Part shown: positions 10,280 to 23,560 of the stretch, one piece after another
How positions within the stretch are numbered: position 1 is the first letter of the stretch
Layout of the letters: each line of letters begins with the position of its first letter
Made by a program: the position numbers and the translations under genes
Notes under the pieces: model-generated
The model's database searches: none
Told to the model about the DNA's origin: nothing
What the model saw: only the letters and a program-made list of their open reading frames with translations
DNA from: Welwitschia mirabilis
Taxonomy: Eukaryota > Gnetophyta > Gnetopsida > Welwitschiales
Length of the DNA stretch: 48,216 bases
Direction of reading: 5' to 3'
NCBI GenBank assembly: GCA_051453625.1
Contig: JBOZIK010000001.1
Location: 75,891,161 to 75,939,376 of the forward strand

Positions 10280-11957
10280 TTTTCTTCCAAATGATTGTTA
10301 TAGTTTTTTTTATTTCAACTAAAGTTTTTAACTTTTGATTCTTCACTTATCCTAACTATGATTGGAGTTCCAACAAGTGATGCTCTAAATCTTATATTAA
10401 ATTGACTTTCTTCCTAACATAAGGGCTACTTTGAATTTGATAAATATGCTTTTCATTGATAATTAGGTATGTCACTACATCTTTCAAATTTAGTTCTACA
10501 GTAACTTTTGTATGTGAAAGCATGTGCACTAAATTATAAGTGATTTAAGAAACACATGAATCATTTCCTTAAGGAACAAAAACTCACAAAGAAAAATAGC
10601 TTTACATTTGTTTAGAGTAATCATTTGATTAATTAGTTAACTTTCAAAGTTGAAATTCATCCAAATGGGATGTATACTCCACTTTTACTATAAACTAGCC
10701 ATTAGTATGCTCTTCTACTAGTTAAAACATAAAAGAATTATTTCAAAACTTAATTACTTCTTTCTTGCATATCTTTTCTACTATGTCAGAGTGTGTCGGG
10801 TTCATTAGAAATCATACAATTATGCAATGCAAAATCAAAAGCCACATGTAAGAATAGATAAAAACTATATCAGTTTCATACCTTCTTACTACATAAGAAT
10901 AGGCCTTATAGAGCTATTGGCACTTATTAGAAAGAATATGATTAAAAAAAATGAATTAAAAGCCTTATGCTTCGATTTACTGCCCTAAAAAACACACATA
11001 GAATCCATAGGAGTATTGTTTTCATTAGTAGCAGGATTTTTGCAAGTGCTCTTTTTATACTTAATATAAAAGTCTTAATACCTTATCTTTAAACCCTCTA
11101 TGAGGGCCTAATAATGGTGTTAATAAAGCTTAGCAAGTTCTCTCATCCTCTAACTCTTTTATCGAAGTAGTTCCTTTACTATTAAAATGCTTAAACTTTG
11201 AAGAATTTTATCTTCTTATTTATGTCCTCTGGTTCTCAGAATTTCTCACCCTTGAAGGTTATTATCTGAGGCCTTACCATGAATGTCATCTGTTTCACTG
11301 AAACTATGGCTCACATCAGCACTATGCACTAGTGTTCTATCTAAGCAAGAGATAAAAGAGAAGTTGCATTTTGATTAGGGTGGGTATTTCCTCTCTTCAA
11401 ACAATGTGCCTTTAAGAAAGATTGATTAGGGCACATGTTTTATTCTTTTTATCTTTCTAGATTCTACTACTTTCTTGTAGTTTTCATGAAAGATGCTTTC
11501 ACAATATTATTAATTAGAGTTTTCTATAATAGAATCCACTTCCAAAACTAACATTGTCAATCCATTTAGAGCCTTTCTTATAACATCGATTAAGAAGTGT
11601 ATTCTATAAAACATTACTTAAATTTTGTATTTTTGTCAACTCAAGTGAGAAAGAAACCACTCCTTGAAAAATCCGTCTAGGCATTCCAAATAGTTAAGTG
11701 CATATTGTAGATCATGAATACCACTAGTTTTTGACTATTAAATCTCCCTTTATTTCTACGCTTCATTTTCACTTTCTAAAAACTTCAAAGATCTCAATTT
11801 TTCTAAAGTGATGGCTCTTCTGATCATTTAAGTTATACACTCCAATGGATGAAACATAATCTAGTACAATTTAAAAATGCAATAGCTCATAAATATGGGC
11901 ACACAACCGAGTGAAATTTAAAAATTTAATGGGACATAACTATGAGGTGTTATAACA
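10280..11957 (-). repeat. 5' LTR of the minus-strand element
   Basis: Partner of 7205-9170 without the nested gypsy fragment, about 1.68 kb. Its outer end at 11956-11957 is CA on the plus strand (minus strand TGTTATAACACC). The inner boundary near 10250-10290 was placed from where similarity to the left copy fades. No ORF of interest. Confidence 0.65.
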
Positions 11958-12849
11958 TGCCACATGAGTTTTTCAAATGCTTCATGATTACTCATTTTTA
12001 ATTCAAATTATGCTTAATCCTTTATCTTGGATCATTGACATGGAAAATGCTAAATTTTAATCATTAAGCCTCTCAAAATTTATTATAACCACACTCACAA
12101 CTACCATTAGATATGGTCAAGTTAGCCAACTAACATAATGTTATGGATAATAATATATTTCTTAGCGATATATATTTCAAAGTTTCAACATTCTCTAGCA
12201 CATGGAAGATAATTTTAAAGAGCAATAATCTCAATTTTCATATGACTTGTAGTGCTTCGTTTATTTTGAAAAACTTTTAGATCATAGTGCTTTAAAATGT
12301 AGTATAAGTGTAAATAGAAAATTATTTTCTCTTATTCTTATTATGTAGGTAAGCATCATCCAAGCTTTCATAAACTTATAAATTAATGTCGATGTGTTTT
12401 TTCAATGAAAACCATCCTTCTTTTACCAAAAAATTATTTGCTAAGATGTAACCTCTCATAATAAGATATTTATCCTTTCATTGGTGACCTCAGTTGAAAT
12501 TTGAACTAGCCATTAAACTTAGTTTATTTAAATATTTTTGAAATGTTTATTTATTATTACATGTTTTAAAAGTACACTAGTGATCTAAATGAGCCTTTTC
12601 ATGATTAGACATAGCATATCCACAACTTATAGAATGCTAGTAATTCTCCTGTTGATATACATAATGTCTATAAAATCACTTCCTAATACTTCTAAAACCC
12701 CTATGTATACTTTAAGCATCAATAATTATAGGGATTCTTTAAGTGTAATTACCTTATATAGAATTTCTTTTATTTCTCCATGATAGACATACAAGACTTT
12801 TAAATAGTATGAAAGTATCATAAAAACTTTTCTAATAAAGCAGGATTAA
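11958..12849. other. AT-rich DNA, nothing recognised
   Basis: No gene or RNA gene is supported. The 64-codon ORF at 12589-12783 has no recognisable domain and AT-biased composition. The right part may contain eroded 3' sequence of the minus-strand LINE that follows. Confidence 0.4.
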
Positions 12850-14200
12850 GATAAAACATATCATATCATATTCCTCACTCTCAAGGTTTTTAAAAGGTTA
12901 TTCTATTTAATATAATGTAAAATATGATTATCAAAACCTTCCTAAATAAAATTTCTCTCCGTAAACTGAATTAAGTTAATTATAGACTTTGGTTCTTTAA
13001 AACAAGACATGAGATAGTGTGGTATGGATTACATATACAATTTAGTTAATTTAATCCTACTTTATTATGTAATTTTTATATTTCATCCAACTATCTTGCT
13101 ATTAATTCTTGGAATGACTTCATCCCCATTAATGCTTTGTAATATTTCTATCAAGTAGGATAATCCAATATATGTTGTGGATAATTCATCTTCTAAGTAA
13201 TCTAATTGGTAGTATACTTATGTTTTATTATGTAATCATAATGTCATGAACTAAATATTTATATTCTTCATGTTATTCATAAGGCCAAAAATCTAAGAAA
13301 AAATTAACCAAAGTATTTTCATGGCTAAATGATGATTAGCTAAATTTCTAATAAATAACATATTATCATCGACAAATTAAACATGAGTATATTTTATGTA
13401 CCCATAAGTAGAAGTGATTCCTTTAATTAGTTTCCTTCTTTTTAAATTTATAAAGTACGTTAAAATTTCTTCCATAGTAAGAAAAAATAAATATGAAGAA
13501 ATTAGATTTTCTTGATGTAACCCCTCAGTAGTAGTAATTTCCATATGAAAACCATTAATAAGAAGGGACATATTGAAAGATGAATAAACATATTCATACT
13601 TACTTAACTAATGGTGTGGAAATATAATTTCTTGAGCATATCCTTCATATTTGTTCAAAACACTTAATGATAGGCCTTATTTATGTCAGATTAAGATCTA
13701 TGTTATTGTCTTTTTATCCAGTGGTTAAGTGAACTATCTCTTAAATAAGTAAGAATCTATTAAATATATGCCTTCCTTCATAAGAACCTACCTTTTCATT
13801 AGTAGTAAAATTAGATAACACATTCTTAATCATTAAAGAAACATACTTACATAGAAGTTTATATAGGTAAGTATACTCCTTGACAGAATGAGAATTTTTG
13901 TTATGTAAAAAAAGTGTTATTTAGGTGAAATCTAATTGAAGTAAGAATCTAATATTAGTCTAAAATTTAGTGACCATTTCACATACATCTAAGTTCATAC
14001 TATTGGGGATGCATCAACTTCTAAAGCTTTATGATTGGACATTGAAAAAATAACTTACCTAATATCATCCACTGCGGCATTCAATTTAAATAATCAATCT
14101 TATAATTCCTTAAAGAGTGGTAAATGTTATCCATAAACATACCTACTTTGTTCTCATCCATTATCTAATTTGCACAAAGAATTTTCTTGTTAAAATTTAA
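12850..14200 (-). mobile_element. LINE remnant, reverse transcriptase region
   Basis: On the minus strand, 13571-13377 reads MSLLINGFHMEI, then a TTEGLHQENLISSYLFFLTMEE block. The family has 'INGxPxxxFxxxRGLRQGDPLSPYLF'. A stop comes just before FVDDNMLF near 13370-13345, the RT catalytic box (FADD in most plant LINEs). Further along, a block reading IPHYLMSCFKEPKSIINLI and then TERNF near 12950-13010 matches the region after the RT fingers/palm. Stops and frameshifts make it inactive. Both ends are approximate, and no poly(A) tail was assigned. Confidence 0.78.
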
Positions 14201-15990
14201 ATGATTTTCTTAATTTCTTTCTATTCTATACATCATTCATTCCTTTCATTGATTAATCCAAAGTTATTATTATTCTAGTATTTTATTGGCCTATATGCAT
14301 GAAATAAAGAATATTTCTTATTGTCGAATGTGTTTCAATTAAGAAAGGTTATTTGACTTCAATAGATATGTAAATTATTTTAAACATTATAATATTGATT
14401 TAATAAATCACATCTTTTCATTATATATCATTAATTTCTTAGGTCATCCTGAATCATCTAGATACATTTTTCTGGTTGTTTTTGTTTATCTCTTTTTACA
14501 TTTTTTTTTTAAAATTTATAACACTAGTTTGTAGGATTAATTCTTGTTCACGGAATTACAACCTGTTTTGCTAACATTAACTTATTTTAAATTCTAAATA
14601 AATGAGAAATTACAAGGATGAACATATTCCATTTTTTTATTACTAGGTTGTTCAACTCCTCATTTTCTTCTCAATATATTTGCTAGTGAAATATCTTCTA
14701 GGTTGTTTAATCTATACAATCATATTTATAGAAATAAGTGAATGATAAAACCCAATACATGTTAATGTTTTATCTCAAGGTCCTTGAAACATAGTCATTT
14801 GTTCATTATCTACCATCATTCTGTTAATCATATAATAAATTTTATTATCTCTAGTTTGGAAATATTTCATGTATAGTCATTCTACTTTACATAATCTTAA
14901 ATAATCCTATACTTATGTTACAATATACTACCTCTTCTGTAGATATATTCCATCATCTTAAGCCATTCACCTTCTCTTCATTATCATTAGATTGTTATAA
15001 TATCTTATAATTAGTAATAAAATTCTCCATTTCATGATTTAATAATGTAGCTTATTCCAAAGATTCAGTTTTTCCCACTTAAATAAGTTAATAGAGATTA
15101 ATTAAAATTAAACTACTATTAACTAATACTATAACATAATTGTGTAATGATTCTAATAATTTGACATTCCATTTTATATCTTAAATGGTGTGGATTTCTC
15201 TTAAATGATCATTGGCCTCTTTCTAGGCAAATTCCATCATAGGAAATAAGTTATTAATAATTTTAATAGAATTGTATTCACTCATTTGTATTTAATAAAA
15301 GCACTTGAAGTATAGTTTAAGTTTCTTATACTAATCCTTTGTGTTCCCCTAACATAAGAGATTATTATTACTACACATCTATATTGTCTATTACTAATAA
15401 ATCAAATTATAATTAAGGTAAGTAACACTTACATTATAATTACAAATAAGCACCAAAGCTAGAACATGTAAAAACTTTGGTCAAGAAGATTTGATAATTA
15501 GTTAAGGACAAAGTTGAAAAGATGAAATCAAAATAAGATATTATTAAAACTTTCTAAATTTCTCAAGATACAATTAAGGATTGACTAATAAAGACTAAAC
15601 ATTAATTACCTAATCATTCAATCAATATTAGATAAGAGCCAACTATGCTTTTAAAAAATAAAGATAACAAATATAGGTAATTATTGCAATACAAATATAA
15701 CTATCTTTCTATTTAGCAAAAGACTACATGATCATTTCTAGTTATTTAATAACTTATGAAACTTATAATGATAACTTGCAATAGTAGAAGAACTAGATTA
15801 TTTTACAAAAAATCATTATTGCATGTCATAATCTATTTTATGAATCTTACATTATATACTTTAAAAATAATACACTCTGTTCTCTATCTTTTTAATCCTT
15901 TTATTATCCTTTATTATTTATTTTTACCATGAATATAACATTATATATGAATTATTTATAGTGCATTCCAAGATCTGGATTAATGTAAAA
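14201..15990. other. AT-rich DNA, nothing recognised
   Basis: No long ORF, tRNA, rRNA or repeat unit that I can support. Very low CpG content. Probably old, unrecognisable transposon-derived sequence, which is an inference from the context. Confidence 0.4.
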
Positions 15991-15992
15991 GC

Positions 15993-16071
15993 TTTTTTTT
16001 TTTTTTTAATGAAAGAAACACGAAGTCCCCCACACAAAAAAGGGGGGGGGAAGGAGGGGGTGTGGGTGTGG
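15993..16071 (+). other. T15 tract and G-run tract (possible G-quadruplex)
   Basis: A run of 15 T (15993-16007) is followed by CCCCC (16027-16031). G9 (16042-16050), GG, G5 (16056-16060), GGG (16064-16066) and GG then lie within 30 bases. C5 and G9 can pair around a ~10-base loop, or the G runs can supply four tracts of at least three G. This stands out sharply from the surrounding AT-rich sequence. Confidence 0.7.
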
Positions 16072-17440
16072 AATCTCTAACTAAAAAAAATTGTAAGTGG
16101 AAGTACAATAGAATCTTTTTTCTAACCGCCATATTTTTATATGAAAGTGAAGAGTTTACCAGATATTCCTTGAAAAATTGGAATTGAAAAAAAAAAGAAT
16201 TAAGAACTTTTTATAGAAAATAAAGTGTAAGAAGAATTATGACAGAAGAATTAAAAATTTTTCTAAAAAGGTAATACTTATACAAGGGTAGTAAAAGGAA
16301 TAGCCAAGGGTTTAAAGTCTATTAAAAAGCCTTTTTAAGTGTATATTTATAGTAATCAATGAAAATAAAACATGTTGGGTTTTTTTATCTCCTTGTTATG
16401 AAATTTATTTTATGTTTTAATCATTATTTTTCATGTTTGTTTAATATTTATTATGATCTAATTGCTATCATATAAGATTTTTTTTCCTTAATTGAATTAG
16501 CATTCAGAAAAAAAATCCCTTTCTCTTTTTTATTTAACCCTCCACTATAAGAAAGTTAGACTTAAGAATTACAATCTCTAAGATTTTTATGTTTAAACTT
16601 TCATTTGGTTTATGATGATGTGGCTTCTCATAAGTCATTATTAAATTCATAATGAGTTTTACTTAAATGGTTTAATTTAAATTTGTTTTAGTTCTACAAC
16701 TTGGTGCTTATGCAAAATTGAAGACACGTGATGCATACTACTTAATAGGACAAATAATATGATCTTTTTACTCTTTAAATTTCTTTAAGACATTAAGTTT
16801 TTTAAGGCTATGTACCTTAAGATAATTAGAACATCTGTGAAGTCCAATTCTTTATCTAGCTAACTATATTTTAACTTGTCCTCAACATTTGTAGAATAAT
16901 ACTTCATATTTGACTTTAATTATAAAAATGAAAAACCTTAAAAGTAGTTTTAAACTTTTGAGTCCATTTATGTTGTATTATCGTATAACTAAATGGATTT
17001 GGTTTTAAACACTAGAGTCTACTCTAGGATAGAGCTAGTTTTAAGCTAGGCTTCAAGTTCATTACTAGCTCTGGTTTAGGAATTGTGGTATCTATATCAT
17101 TAATGTTAGGTTTTAGTTATTTTTCATAATTATTTAAAACATTTTTGTTAAGCATTTAATTTTTAACGCTAAAAACTTTTTTAAGACATTGCCTTATGAT
17201 TTTCCTATCTCATTCTAACTAGATGTCTGTTAAAAATGTTAATTTATTATTAGAAAATAAGAAACTCTACAAATATATTCTAAAGGAGATAGATAAACAT
17301 TTATTATTTTAAAAATGAACTTATCATAGTGGCTTAAGAATAATTCCTAAAATCAACAGATCTGATAATTTTTCATCCATATATTTTAGCAAAGATCAAG
17401 AATAATGCCAATCTAAAAATCATTTTTTTAACTAATGTAA
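16072..17440. other. AT-rich DNA, nothing recognised
   Basis: No supported gene or repeat. It sits outside the left edge of the tandem array and shows no similarity that I noticed to units 2 or 3. Confidence 0.4.
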
Positions 17441-17445
17441 ATCAC

Positions 17446-17570
17446 CTTTTTAAAGCTAAATGTATTATCTGTTAATTATGTAATTGTCTACTTATTTAAG
17501 AAGTTTTGAAAATTAATTGCATGAATCATAAAAGAAATTAGTTATTTTTTCCTAAAGTCTCACAATTAGT
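17446..17570. repeat. Left-edge block of unit 1, similar to 30336-30475
   Basis: ATGAATCATAAAAGAAAT occurs at both 17521 and about 30419, and similarity extends roughly 75 bp to the left and 50 bp to the right. In unit 1 it is followed directly by the A block (at 17582). At 30336 it marks the point where unit 2 breaks off. It suggests the same insertion lay upstream of unit 1 and was later deleted internally. Confidence 0.55.
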
Positions 17571-17581
17571 TATTCTAAACT

Positions 17582-20500
17582 AGATTTAAGATTAAGAAGG
17601 AATATATCACTATTATATATATTTGTATTATACATAATATAGTTAATTATTCATGATCTTTATATTTACGAGGAATTAATTTAGAATACCTACACTTATA
17701 TTTTATACTTAAAAAGGTATTTCTCTTTACATGTTTTATTTATACCCTATTAATATTTTTGAAATTTTTCATAACTAAGATTTATTTTATTACATTAAGT
17801 AAAGTAACATCAATTTTTAATATCTTAGAAGTTTCAAAAATTTTCTTCTTTATTATTTTTTATCTTCTTTGTATCATCTAGAGAAGGTTGGTGGTGATTC
17901 ATACTTCTTCTATTAATTTTTCCAAATCTTTCTTCTTATTTTCATCCATTCAACTATTAACTTCTGATATGGTACTGATTTTTTGTACTTTTATTCGTTG
18001 TACCCTTCCTCTTCCTCTACATCATCCCCTCTCCCAACCCCACCCTCTAAACTTGTCACACCTTTCCCATACCCTAACCACAATGCATCCCTTCTCCCTA
18101 ACTCTCTTTCCATCCACTCATCATCCACAATTTTATTTCCCTGATTTCTTTGTTAGATTTTCACCTTTCTAAGTGAAATGAATTCCATTGATGCATACTA
18201 TTCCTCCTCCTAAACATTTATAACATATGCATTAAAATTTAAAAGTTAAATGTTATTGTTATGTTTAAGATTTTCTCTTTGTCTTGTTTAAAATTTTAAA
18301 TTTATTATGTATTTTATTTCATTATAGCAAACTTTGCATCATAGTTTTTATTTGTTTACTATTTTTAATGTCATAAATTTTCCCTTAAGATATTTAAAAA
18401 TTTAAATTATGATGAGGGTTTAGCTAAAGTAATTTAAATTTGGAAGCGTTTTATTGAATTTCCATTAAAATTTAAGGAATCATTACAAAGATGAATGTGA
18501 AAAATGCATATCCTTAGTAAAGGTTTTAATGGCATTTAATTTTTCTTTTTTTTTAAATACGATATGAAGGGTCATTCTTTTATTTTATAATTTTTTATCA
18601 CAAATTACATAGATTTTATGCAAGTGCAATGTGCCAATTTGCATTAGGTTTAATTTTCATGTTTATCTTTTCAAAATTTTAGTTAATTATGGATACATCA
18701 CTTATGTTTAAAAAAAGTGTTTCTTTGGCTTTTAAATTATTTTGTAATTTTTCTTAGAATGCTAATTTAGATATTTTCCATTCTCTAGAGTCTTTTTACT
18801 AATATTTTTATTAATTTTTCAAGTTTCATATATTATTTTTCACTTTAAAATTGCATTTTTATCCTAATTTATAAGAATTTTCTATCATTTTAAGTTAGTC
18901 CATTATAAAAGAATTGAATTAATGCTCATTTTTATATCGATGTTGTGAACACATTCTTACCATGTTTCCAAGTATGAAAGTCATGGTAAAAGGTTTTATT
19001 ATATTTTAATGTGAAGTTCATAAGGTGTTTCTTAGGGTTTATGCTTTTTATGATGGGAAAATATATTTTAAAAAGGTTTTTATTAAGTGTTTTCAAAGTT
19101 AATCCACAAATGTTTTAAAGAAATATAGCATTATTTAACTTTTCTTTTAAGATGTGTATGAATGAGTGTGTGTCTAGTTTCTTTTATTTTTTGGGATGCA
19201 CAATTTCTAAAGGCATGTTACAATGTTACATATTTGTATAAGTATGGATCTTTAGTTTCTAATTCTTTAAATGTGGGTAATGAGCTAAGTGAAAATGATT
19301 TAAACATATGATAATGTTACATGATTTTTAGAGAAAAACATATAAGGATTACTTTTTTGTAAGTTAATGTAGTTGAAAATGTTTAAGAAGGTTGATCAAA
19401 AAATTTAAATATTTTCATTATATCCAATTGGAATAATTTACAAATTATTAAAAAAATTTAGAAAACTTAAAACCTAAAGCATTAATATTGTAATGAAAAT
19501 TTATGTGATTATATTCAATAGTGATAAAATAAAATGAAACATAAATAAATTTAATCTGTTTAAAGTATTCCAAAATGAAAATACTAGGTTATCATACAAG
19601 TATGCTAACAAAGTAGAACTACCCCAACATAGTAATATAACTATGCAGCATTAATGAGAGAAAACATTATGTGTTAATTTATAAAATTATAATGAATTAT
19701 GTCAAATAAATATCATAAAAAAAGAGAAAAAATCATAATGAAACAGCATTAACAAATGTAATAAGGATATTCATTATTAACAAATGTAATAAGGATATTC
19801 ATTTTTCTGTATAGCTTTTACATCACAAAATTTCCTTTTATAGCCTTTCACTTTGAAATAAAATTATTTTACCTTATTTTTTATTTGTATCATTGAATCT
19901 TGAATCAAAAGGGCTAAGATGTATATTTGACTTTAGAGATGCTACAACGTTTAAGGAAACTAAAGAAAAATATGAAGCATGCCTTTTTAAATAGTTATAG
20001 CATGAAATGTTCTAAACAATATTCTCAAATTTGTAACTACAATATAGTGGACTTAGATTAATAGCATTTAGAATGTAGTTTTTCCATATGAAGAACATAG
20101 TTATCAGCAACATGGCCAAGCAGTAAGGCAGGGGACTACGAACATAATGTAAAATTTACTTTTATAAATGTGGTAATGAAATCATTCCATTATAAGGTAA
20201 AGAAGCCAAAGTGTTATGTCTAACTTAGAATTAATATGACATGTTACAATAAAATATAATTATTTATTAATACGAAAAATAATATTATTTATTATGAGTT
20301 AACATAAAAGATTAGACTATTTATTAAATATGAAATGCATTAATAACAAAAGTAATGAAATATTAAATATTGTATATGGACATCAATGGTAAGGAAAAAC
20401 ATGAATAAAATAAATAGCCTTATAATTTAATTTAATCTTAAAATGAATATTACCAATTACTACAATAATACCTTAGTGGTCATATATCATTATATTCAAT

Positions 20501-23500
20501 GAACCATGCATCAAAATAATAGCTCTTTAGCCTTAAGTGCTTATAAAAAACTATGTGAAGAATAATAATGATAAAGATTAATTGTTAGTGATATAAAAGT
20601 TACAACATAATTTTATTCATAACCATGTTTATGGTATATAGAAATCTATAGTTAGTTATACCACTACCTTTAATAAGTATTTATTTGACCTTGGCTAGAA
20701 TAAACGTAGGCAATAATCCTATGCATCTTTTAATTTTATCAAATGATTTTGCATTGATTTCTAAAACCAAGAAAGGTTTATAACATAGTATAAACATTTT
20801 TAATAAATTTTACCATTAAAAAAATAATAATCAATGTTAAAAAACAAAGATATAGTTTGTAACACCCATTATGATGGTTATTGTTTTTAATTAGAAAATG
20901 AACATGTTCAAAATTTTCTCCTATAGATTCTCATGCTCAGAATGCTCTAGTATTTGCGCATGGGATAAATGCATTACTTAAGGAGTTAATAGAGGTATGA
21001 AAGCATTATTTTCCTTGAAAAATAAATGTAAAAAAGAGGTAATCTTCTATTGCAATACTTAGAGATAGCTTTTTCACATTGTTATTCAACCAACTCTAAG
21101 CATTGTGCAATAGTTAAATAGTAGAATAAAATAAAGGAATTTCAATAAATTTTTTTATCAAAGTAATTTAAGAAAAACATCAAGCATAGAATGACAATGT
21201 ATTTCTTGAAGTTGAATTCACACCTTTAGAATATGAACTATTTGACAATTTTTAACTTGTATTTATAATCTCTTACAACTTGCTTTAATAAATTTTCTTA
21301 AAGAGAAAGCCATGTAACTCAAGAAAAAGTTTATGTTATCATGAAAAGATTTGCTTTAAGAAATGAAACATTTTAGACCCATTTTTTTAATTATAATCTT
21401 AAATAATTTTAATGCATTATGTACTAAAATTTAGAAATTTAAAAGTTTATCAATTAAAATTTATTTTAGAAATTAAAAGGACTTCAAATTAAAATTCTTA
21501 TTGGTTTTAATTTCTCTAGAAATATAGACACCCTATTACCTAAATGAATGATTTAGTTAAGCTTAGGACCTTGTAGTATACCAAAGGAGAACATCTAAAG
21601 GTCTAAACAAAAACCTTCTCAGGACAATTAACACACTAATTGTAATAGCATCCCATTGAAAAAGTTTTAGAAATTGAAAAATTTATTAATTAAATATCAT
21701 TATGGTATTATGAGTTAAAAACAATTATTAGTTTTACTTAACTAACAAACATTTAACTAAAGTTTAGAATTTAATTTTATTAATTCGACGTTTGAAAGAG
21801 ATAAAACTTTATGAATGTCCTTGGTTTTAATGTTCTTCAGTGAATAATTAAGAAATATATTTCTATGGGTTTTGTTTCTTTTTCCCATGCTCCTTTTGGT
21901 TTTGTAGCATCACCAATATCATGAATGCTTGGGACTTATAGAGAATTCCAGGAGGTATGAGCTCTAAAAGTTCTTCAATTAGTAGAATATTATAGCCGTC
22001 ATAAAAAAACCATGGATAAGTTCAATGTACTATTATATAACCATTTTTTAGAAATTAGATGAATCTTAATGGAATGGCATTGCCTAATTGTTTCTCATAA
22101 TTTGGTAGAGGATTGGGATCCACTTTATTTTCTATCCATTTTCTTTCATTACTAATGATATTTAATGTACGGTTATTTATTTGAAAACTCTTCATGGTTT
22201 TTTTCATTTTTATTATTTTGTTCACTCTAAGTAATGTTATTTTTTACCTCAAATATTCCATCCATATTTTTTGCTACATTAAATGATAGCAGAGGGAGTT
22301 TAAAACCATGAAAGTTTTGGAGTAAAGTTGGTGAAAAATGATTATAGAGAAAAGGCAAAAAAGCCTTTATAGCATAAGATGGAAATAGAAGATCACCCAA
22401 GGATGCACAAGAGAGGTGGTGAGGAACCATTAAATATCACATAGAAGGCCTACCAGATGATCGTTGCAATTTGCAAGGGATAAAGAGTAAAAAACAGTCA
22501 TAAGTTATATGGAAATGAAAGTGGAAACGCCATCGTAATAAAGCTACTTTCGCCACCAAAATAACAATCATGATTTAAGGCTAGTAATGCAGGTAGGGAA
22601 GTTCTAGAATATAATTATTTTTGGCATTAAAAAAGAATAATTTTTTGGAAAGGGTTTTTAATGCAAACAGATGCTACTTTTATGCATGTTAGTGTTGTTT
22701 GGACAATTCTAGTAGTTATAAGTTTGAGAAGTTATAGAGTCATTAGAAGATTTTAGAACCCATAAAGAAATCATTACTATGTTTAATGTAGGCCTATTGA
22801 TCCATTTATGTAAATTTGGTGAATCTTAATGGAATGGTCTTGCCTAATCATTTTTCTTGTTTGATTAAGTGAGCTAGTGGGGACAATTGGGATCCACTTT
22901 GTTGTGTACCTACTTTCTTTCATTGTTGATGCCCTTTGATGCATAGTTATTAATTTAAAACTTTGTTTAGGATTTCTTTGCATATGTATTTATTTTTGCT
23001 TCAACTCCTATTGGTTTTTGGCCAAAGCATTACATGCACACTTTTCACTGTATCACTTTCCCTCACCTGCAGATCCTTACAAAATAGAATTTCCATGATA
23101 ATAATATTAAAAAAGATGTTGATAAATGGGTTTAGACCTAAGACACTATGTACTATAGAGCTTAGTGGGGATTCTAATGCTTCAAGTTTTTTCAATTTTC
23201 TAATCATAATACTTATGTTTTTTTCCTTTTTCTTTTTCTACTTTTGAATGAAAGTGGTTAACCTTTTCATTGTTTCAAAAAAAGTACAAGTTTATCACAC
23301 TACACAATTGCTAAAAATATCAAACTTAAAAACTTTCATGACCCCTCTCCCTTGGAAGTATGACTGCCTATGGAAATACACAATATACCACAAAATAATT
23401 ATGTGGGACATCCAAAAAGTTTTAAATATACAAACTCAAGAACAAAAAATGTATGTCCAAATAATTAGACCATTACCCATTCACATTCTTGAAAGATGTT

Positions 23501-23560
23501 ACTTCCACTCCATTAAAAGTCTTAGGGTATCGCAATCATTAAAAAAAGCATGAATGACTT
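17582..23560. repeat. Tandem array, unit 1 A block
   Basis: First of three direct copies of a long non-coding block. Anchors shared with units 2 and 3 include ATTTAAGATTAAGAAGG at 17584, 25313 (one base different) and 33057, and GAGCTAAGTGAAAATGATTT at 19282, 26968 and 34782. Similarity by eye is about 80%, with many small indels. The block holds a pyrimidine-rich tract near 17998-18165 and ends at the TPS promoter region. ORFs in it (17888-18172, 22227-22430, 22963-23247, 23248-23553) show no known domain and are mostly disrupted between units. Confidence 0.88.
19748..19803. repeat. 28-bp tandem duplication, unit 1 only
   Basis: Two adjacent identical 28-bp copies that begin ATTAACAAATGTAATAAGGA. 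The matching positions in units 2 (near 27430-27455) and 3 (near 35255-35285) have a single copy, so the duplication arose after the units separated. Confidence 0.85.

Larger units (their letters stand above)
7205..11957 (-). mobile_element. Non-autonomous (LARD-like) LTR element, minus strand
   Basis: Two direct repeats, about 7205-9170 and 10280-11957, enclose only ~1.1 kb. On the minus strand each repeat begins TGTAATACCCC or TGTTATAACACC, and the left one is preceded by a purine-rich ATGGGGAGAGAA. That is the order PPT then 3' LTR. The interior contains no recognisable gag or pol. Long LTRs with a short non-coding interior fit a LARD-like, trans-mobilised element. I could not identify a convincing primer binding site or target-site duplication, and the outer left boundary is approximate. 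Confidence 0.65.

Noticed and set aside
17888-18172. 94-codon Ser/Pro/His-rich ORF
   Set aside because: Comes from a pyrimidine-rich tract. The equivalents at 25614 and 33363 differ in frame content, including a microsatellite, so it is not coding.
22963-23553. Two adjacent plus-strand ORFs (94 and 101 codons), hydrophobic N terminus
   Set aside because: Lies in the non-coding A block. The unit 3 version (38439-38819) is joined and extended differently, both strands are open over part of it, and the composition is low-complexity.
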